Assembly: GCA_017646945.1 (NCBI GenBank)
Contig: JAGCLN010000106.1
Location: 1-8,136 of the forward strand
DNA: 8,136 bases
From: Clostridia bacterium
GTDB lineage: Bacteria > Bacillota > Clostridia > Christensenellales > Borkfalkiaceae
Direction: 5' to 3'
Shown here: positions 5,366-8,136 of the stretch, piece by piece
Layout of the letters: the number at the start of each line of letters is the position of its first letter
How positions within the stretch are numbered: position 1 is the first letter of the stretch
Made by a program: the position numbers and the translations under genes
Notes under the pieces: model-generated
What the model saw: the letters and a program-made list of their open reading frames with translations, nothing else
What the model was told of the DNA's origin: nothing
Databases searched by the model: none

Positions 5366-7701
5366 TATTTTTCTAATACCTTTTCAAATACTTCCGTTAC
5401 CTTTTGAACGGGAATAAAGTTAATGTGTTTTTTGATTTCTTCAGGAATTTCTTCTAAGTCTTTAACGTTGCCGTAAGGAATAATGATATCCCTAATACCA
5501 AGCCTAAACGCCGCGAGCGACTTTTCTTTAAGACCGCCGATTTTTAACACGTTACCGCGAAGGGTTACTTCACCCGTCATACCGATATTTCTCTTAACCT
5601 TTTTGTTTGTAAACGCCGATAAAAGAGCGGTTGCTATGGTGATACCTGCGCTCGGTCCGTCCTTCGGGGTTGCACCTTCGGGAACGTGAAGGTGGATATC
5701 CGTTTTTTCAAACACTTCGCTATCAATGCCGAAGAAATCTGCGTTTGAACGAATATAGCCAAGCGCCGTTTTCGCACTTTCTTGCATAACTTCGCCAAGT
5801 TTACCCGTGAGTAAAATATTGCCCTTGCCTTTCATTAAAGCAACTTCAATGGTTAAGGTTGTTCCGCCAACTTGCGTCCAAGCAAGGCCCGTTGCAGAAC
5901 CAACTTCGCTATTTTCAAGTTTTTCTTCGCTTTTATATCTCTCGCCACCTAAGTATTCGGCAACGTTTTTCTCGGTTAAAGTTTGTTTGGGATAAGCGCC
6001 GTCTTTTGCAACGCAAACGGCAACTTTTCTTGCAACCGTGCCTACTAATTGTTCAAGTTTTCTAACGCCTGCTTCACTCGTATAACCTTCGATAATCGCC
6101 TTAACGCCTTGTTTTGTGAACTTTAAGTTCTTATCGGTCAAGCCGTTCGCTTTAAGTTGCTTGGGCGCTAAATATTTAAGCGCAATCTCAACTTTTTCTT
6201 CTAAGGTGTAGCCCGAAAGTTCAATTATTTCCATACGGTCGCGAAGGGGCGCAGGGATAGTATCTAACGTGTTTGCAGTAGTTATAAACATAATCTTTTG
6301 CAAGTCGTAAGGAATTTCGATATACCTATCTCTAAACGTTGAATTTTGCTCGGGGTCTAAAACTTCTAAAAGCGCGCTTGCAGGGTCACCGCGAAGGTCG
6401 GTTGAAAGTTTATCAATCTCGTCAAGCAAGAACACGGGGTTTATAACGCCGGCTTCTTTCATACCATAAATAATTCTACCGGGCATAGCGCCGATATATG
6501 TTTTTCTGTGCCCCCTAATTTCCGCTTCGTCTTTAACACCGCCAAGGCTCATTCTAACGAGTTTTCTATCGAGCGCTCTTGCAACCGATTTAGCAACCGA
6601 AGTTTTACCAACGCCCGGTGGGCCAACTAAGCAAAGAATAGGTCCTTTTAAAGACTTTGTGAGTTTTAATACCGCTAAATATTCGGTAATTCTCTCTTTA
6701 ACTTTATCAAGACCAAAGTGGTCTTCTTCTAAAATTTCTTGGCAACGCGCAAGGCTTTCCGTATCAACACTCTCTTCGGTAAAGGGAAGGTCGATTATCC
6801 AGTCTATATACGAGCGAAGAACGGTATAATCGGGCGACGAAGGTTGCATTTTTGTCATCTTAGTAAGTTCACTAAGCACCTTTTCTTCCGATTCTTTGGG
6901 CATCTTTTTAGCCTTAATTTTTTCGGTTAAGAGTTCTAACTCGTTAACGTCGTCACCAAGTTCTTCGTGAATTGCTTTTAACTGCTCGCGAAGGTAGAAT
7001 TCTTTTTGGTTCTTTTCAACGCTACTTTTTACTCTATCGGCTATGTTTTTATTAGCCTTGATAATCTCTTTTTCGAAAAGTAAAAGGTCGTAAAAAACGA
7101 TAAGCCTGTCTTTTAAGTCAATGGTTTCTAAAACCTTTTGCTTGTCCTTTTCCTTAATAGGAAGGTTAAAAGTTGCGCTGTTTACGAATTCTTCAACGCT
7201 TTCGGTAGCGTAAATTTTTGCAGCGGTATCCTTGTTGAACTTTTGTAAAACGGCTGAAGTTTCTCTAAACAATTCTTTCGCGTTTCTAAAATACGCTTCC
7301 GCTTCCACGTCTAAACTCAAATCACCTTCAATTTTTTCCACGTTAAAAGAAAAGTAATCGCCGTTATCGTTAGTAGCGGTAACTTTTGCTCTATATAAGC
7401 CTTCAACGGCTAAACGGAAATTTTCACTACCCACTTTTGAAAGGTTGCCCACTCTACAAACCGTACCAACTTCATATAAGTCTTGCGGGGTGGGGCTATC
7501 CACCAAAACGTCTTTTTGGCAGGCTAAAAATATGAGTTTATCACCCTTGATAGCCGCGTTTACCGCCGCGAGTGATTTAACCCTACCAACTTCTATCGTA
7601 GTGTAAATTCCGGGGAATATTACCTTTCCCCTAACCGCCATCGTAGGCATACCGAATATGCAAATCGGCATAGATTCTTGTTCAATAATTGTTGATTCCA
7701 T
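5365..7701 (-). CDS. lon: ATP-dependent protease Lon (LonA)
   Basis: 778 residues, a normal length for cytoplasmic LonA, which forms a hexamer that unfolds and degrades damaged or regulatory proteins. Domains in order: N-terminal substrate-binding domain (about 18-210, starting near MPTMAVRGKVIFPG), helical linker (about 210-310), AAA+ ATPase with Walker A GPPGVGKTS (360-368, K366) and Walker B FLLDEID (424-430), sensor and lid region to about 585, and C-terminal protease domain with the Ser-Lys dyad S684 (in PKDGPSAG) and K727 (in GGLKEKS). The 43-residue spacing of the dyad equals that of E. coli Lon (S679/K722). About 17 residues precede the conserved domain. The start is supported by AAGGG 7 bases or so upstream. 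A clean promoter lies upstream. I see no CtsR or CIRCE-type heat-shock operator in the short leader. First gene of the operon with engB. Confidence 0.98.
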   Translation of the reverse strand: MESTIIEQESMPICIFGMPTMAVRGKVIFPGIYTTIEVGRVKSLAAVNAAIKGDKLIFLACQKDVLVDSPTPQDLYEVGTVCRVGNLSKVGSENFRLAVEGLYRAKVTATNDNGDYFSFNVEKIEGDLSLDVEAEAYFRNAKELFRETSAVLQKFNKDTAAKIYATESVEEFVNSATFNLPIKEKDKQKVLETIDLKDRLIVFYDLLLFEKEIIKANKNIADRVKSSVEKNQKEFYLREQLKAIHEELGDDVNELELLTEKIKAKKMPKESEEKVLSELTKMTKMQPSSPDYTVLRSYIDWIIDLPFTEESVDTESLARCQEILEEDHFGLDKVKERITEYLAVLKLTKSLKGPILCLVGPPGVGKTSVAKSVARALDRKLVRMSLGGVKDEAEIRGHRKTYIGAMPGRIIYGMKEAGVINPVFLLDEIDKLSTDLRGDPASALLEVLDPEQNSTFRDRYIEIPYDLQKIMFITTANTLDTIPAPLRDRMEIIELSGYTLEEKVEIALKYLAPKQLKANGLTDKNLKFTKQGVKAIIEGYTSEAGVRKLEQLVGTVARKVAVCVAKDGAYPKQTLTEKNVAEYLGGERYKSEEKLENSEVGSATGLAWTQVGGTTLTIEVALMKGKGNILLTGKLGEVMQESAKTALGYIRSNADFFGIDSEVFEKTDIHLHVPEGATPKDGPSAGITIATALLSAFTNKKVKRNIGMTGEVTLRGNVLKIGGLKEKSLAAFRLGIRDIIIPYGNVKDLEEIPEEIKKHINFIPVQKVTEVFEKVLEK

Positions 7702-7733
7702 AAAATACCCTTGTTTTATATATAAGTTAGATT

Positions 7734-7762
7734 ATTATATATTAAAAAGAACTTTTTCGCAA
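7734..7762 (-). promoter_or_regulatory. Sigma-A-type promoter of the lon-engB operon
   Basis: On the minus strand TTGCGA (7762-7757), a 17-base spacer and a perfect TATAAT (7739-7734). The predicted start near 7727 gives a leader of about 26 bases with AAGGG before the ATG. A 7-base AT-only inverted repeat (7719-7725 with 7735-7741) overlaps the -10, but this may be chance in such AT-rich sequence. Confidence 0.75.
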
Positions 7763-7799
7763 GTATTTTTTAAAATTTATTATACAATTAAAAGTTTTA

Positions 7800-7808
7800 T
7801 GCTAAAAT
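7800..7808 (+). promoter_or_regulatory. Extended -10 promoter of the reductase gene
   Basis: TGC followed by TAAAAT, ending 6 bases before the ATG at 7815. The expected transcription start falls on or next to the ATG, so the message would be leaderless. No good -35 is visible. It is divergent from the lon promoter, with about 50 bases between the two -10 elements and their -35 regions nearly abutting. Confidence 0.55.
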
Positions 7809-7814
7809 GAATAT

Positions 7815-8136
7815 ATGAATAAATATTTTAATGAGCAATCGACCATACTTTTGACCGGCGCTTCTTCAGGGATAGGAAAATGCTTGGCGGAAATTTTAGT
7901 TACCAAGTATAACTCAACCGTTTTAGGCGTGGGTAGAAGCGAAGAAAAACTCAATATGGTAAAAACCCTACTCGGCGATAAGTTTATTCCTATAACAGCC
8001 GATATTAGCCTTGAAAGTGAGTGGGAAAGGCTTTATAATTTAGTAACGGATAACGGATACAAACTTAGCGGTATTATTAACTGCGCGGGGGTACTACCTA
8101 AATTTTCAAGTTTTAATAGCGAATATTATACCGAGA
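7815..8136 (+). CDS. Short-chain dehydrogenase/reductase, N-terminal part (cut by the window edge)
   Basis: 107 codons are visible and the frame is open to the right edge. The N-terminal half of a Rossmann fold can be read: TGASSGIG (14-21, glycines 15, 19 and 21 binding the cofactor), R41 after the second strand (GVGRSEEKL), which favours NADP(H), D63 in ADIS, and INCAGV (88-93), the NNAG-type motif with Cys in place of the second Asn. The Ser-Tyr-Lys catalytic residues lie beyond the window, so activity and substrate cannot be judged. The family is usually 240-280 residues. The start is tightly bounded: an in-frame TAA at 7803-7805 lies just upstream, there is no alternative start before the glycine motif, and no Shine-Dalgarno sequence precedes the ATG. 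The -10 element ends 6 bases before it. Confidence 0.9.
   Translation, partial: MNKYFNEQSTILLTGASSGIGKCLAEILVTKYNSTVLGVGRSEEKLNMVKTLLGDKFIPITADISLESEWERLYNLVTDNGYKLSGIINCAGVLPKFSSFNSEYYTE

Noticed and set aside
5483..6930. Several plus-strand frames of 62-68 codons opposite lon
   Set aside because: They are antisense shadows of the continuous Lon reading frame with no ribosome binding site or recognisable product.
7719..7741. Inverted repeat TATATAA / TTATATA over the lon -10
   Set aside because: Only seven A/T pairs in a very AT-rich intergenic stretch and sharing bases with the TATAAT hexamer; chance is a sufficient explanation without conservation data.
7702..7814. CtsR or HrcA (CIRCE) heat-shock operator before lon
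   Set aside because: Looked for the GGTCAAA-type direct repeat and the TTAGCACTC/GAGTGCTAA inverted repeat; neither is present.

Overview
The window looks like chromosomal DNA from an AT-rich Gram-positive bacterium, most likely an uncultured member of the Clostridia. This is inferred from a DUF6062-type protein beside an M20 amidohydrolase, a lon-engB pair as in Bacillus, sigma-A-like promoters with extended -10 elements, and purine-rich Shine-Dalgarno sites. No species can be named from the sequence. Coding density is high, no gap exceeds 300 bases, and I see no mobile element, CRISPR array, tRNA or rRNA.

Left part (minus strand). The 5' two thirds of an alanine racemase gene (1-719) runs off the left edge. 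Upstream of it lies a complete single-polypeptide ABC exporter half-transporter (896-2512) with its own near-consensus promoter at 2546-2574. Between them, on the plus strand, is a possible 32-residue one-helix membrane microprotein (805-903). Its stop overlaps the end of the ABC gene.

Middle part (plus strand). A two-gene operon encodes a Cys/His-rich DUF6062-type protein (2669-3358) and an M20 (AbgB-like) metallo-amidohydrolase (3361-4692). The genes are 2 bases apart, and the ribosome binding site of the second gene is formed by the last two codons of the first. A strong hairpin at 4698-4734 ends this operon and also serves the operon converging from the right.

Right part. Minus-strand lon (5365-7701) and engB (4733-5365) are coupled by a one-base TAATG overlap and read from a clear promoter at 7734-7762. 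Lon is the ATP-dependent quality-control protease; EngB is a ribosome-assembly GTPase. Divergent from lon is the start of a short-chain dehydrogenase/reductase gene (7815 to the right edge), which appears to be transcribed without a leader.

Most of this is housekeeping and I do not see a large undescribed system. The most interesting points are two plus-strand genes (the microprotein and the reductase) that share the same extended -10 to ATG geometry with no ribosome binding site, the microprotein itself, and the DUF6062/M20 pairing.
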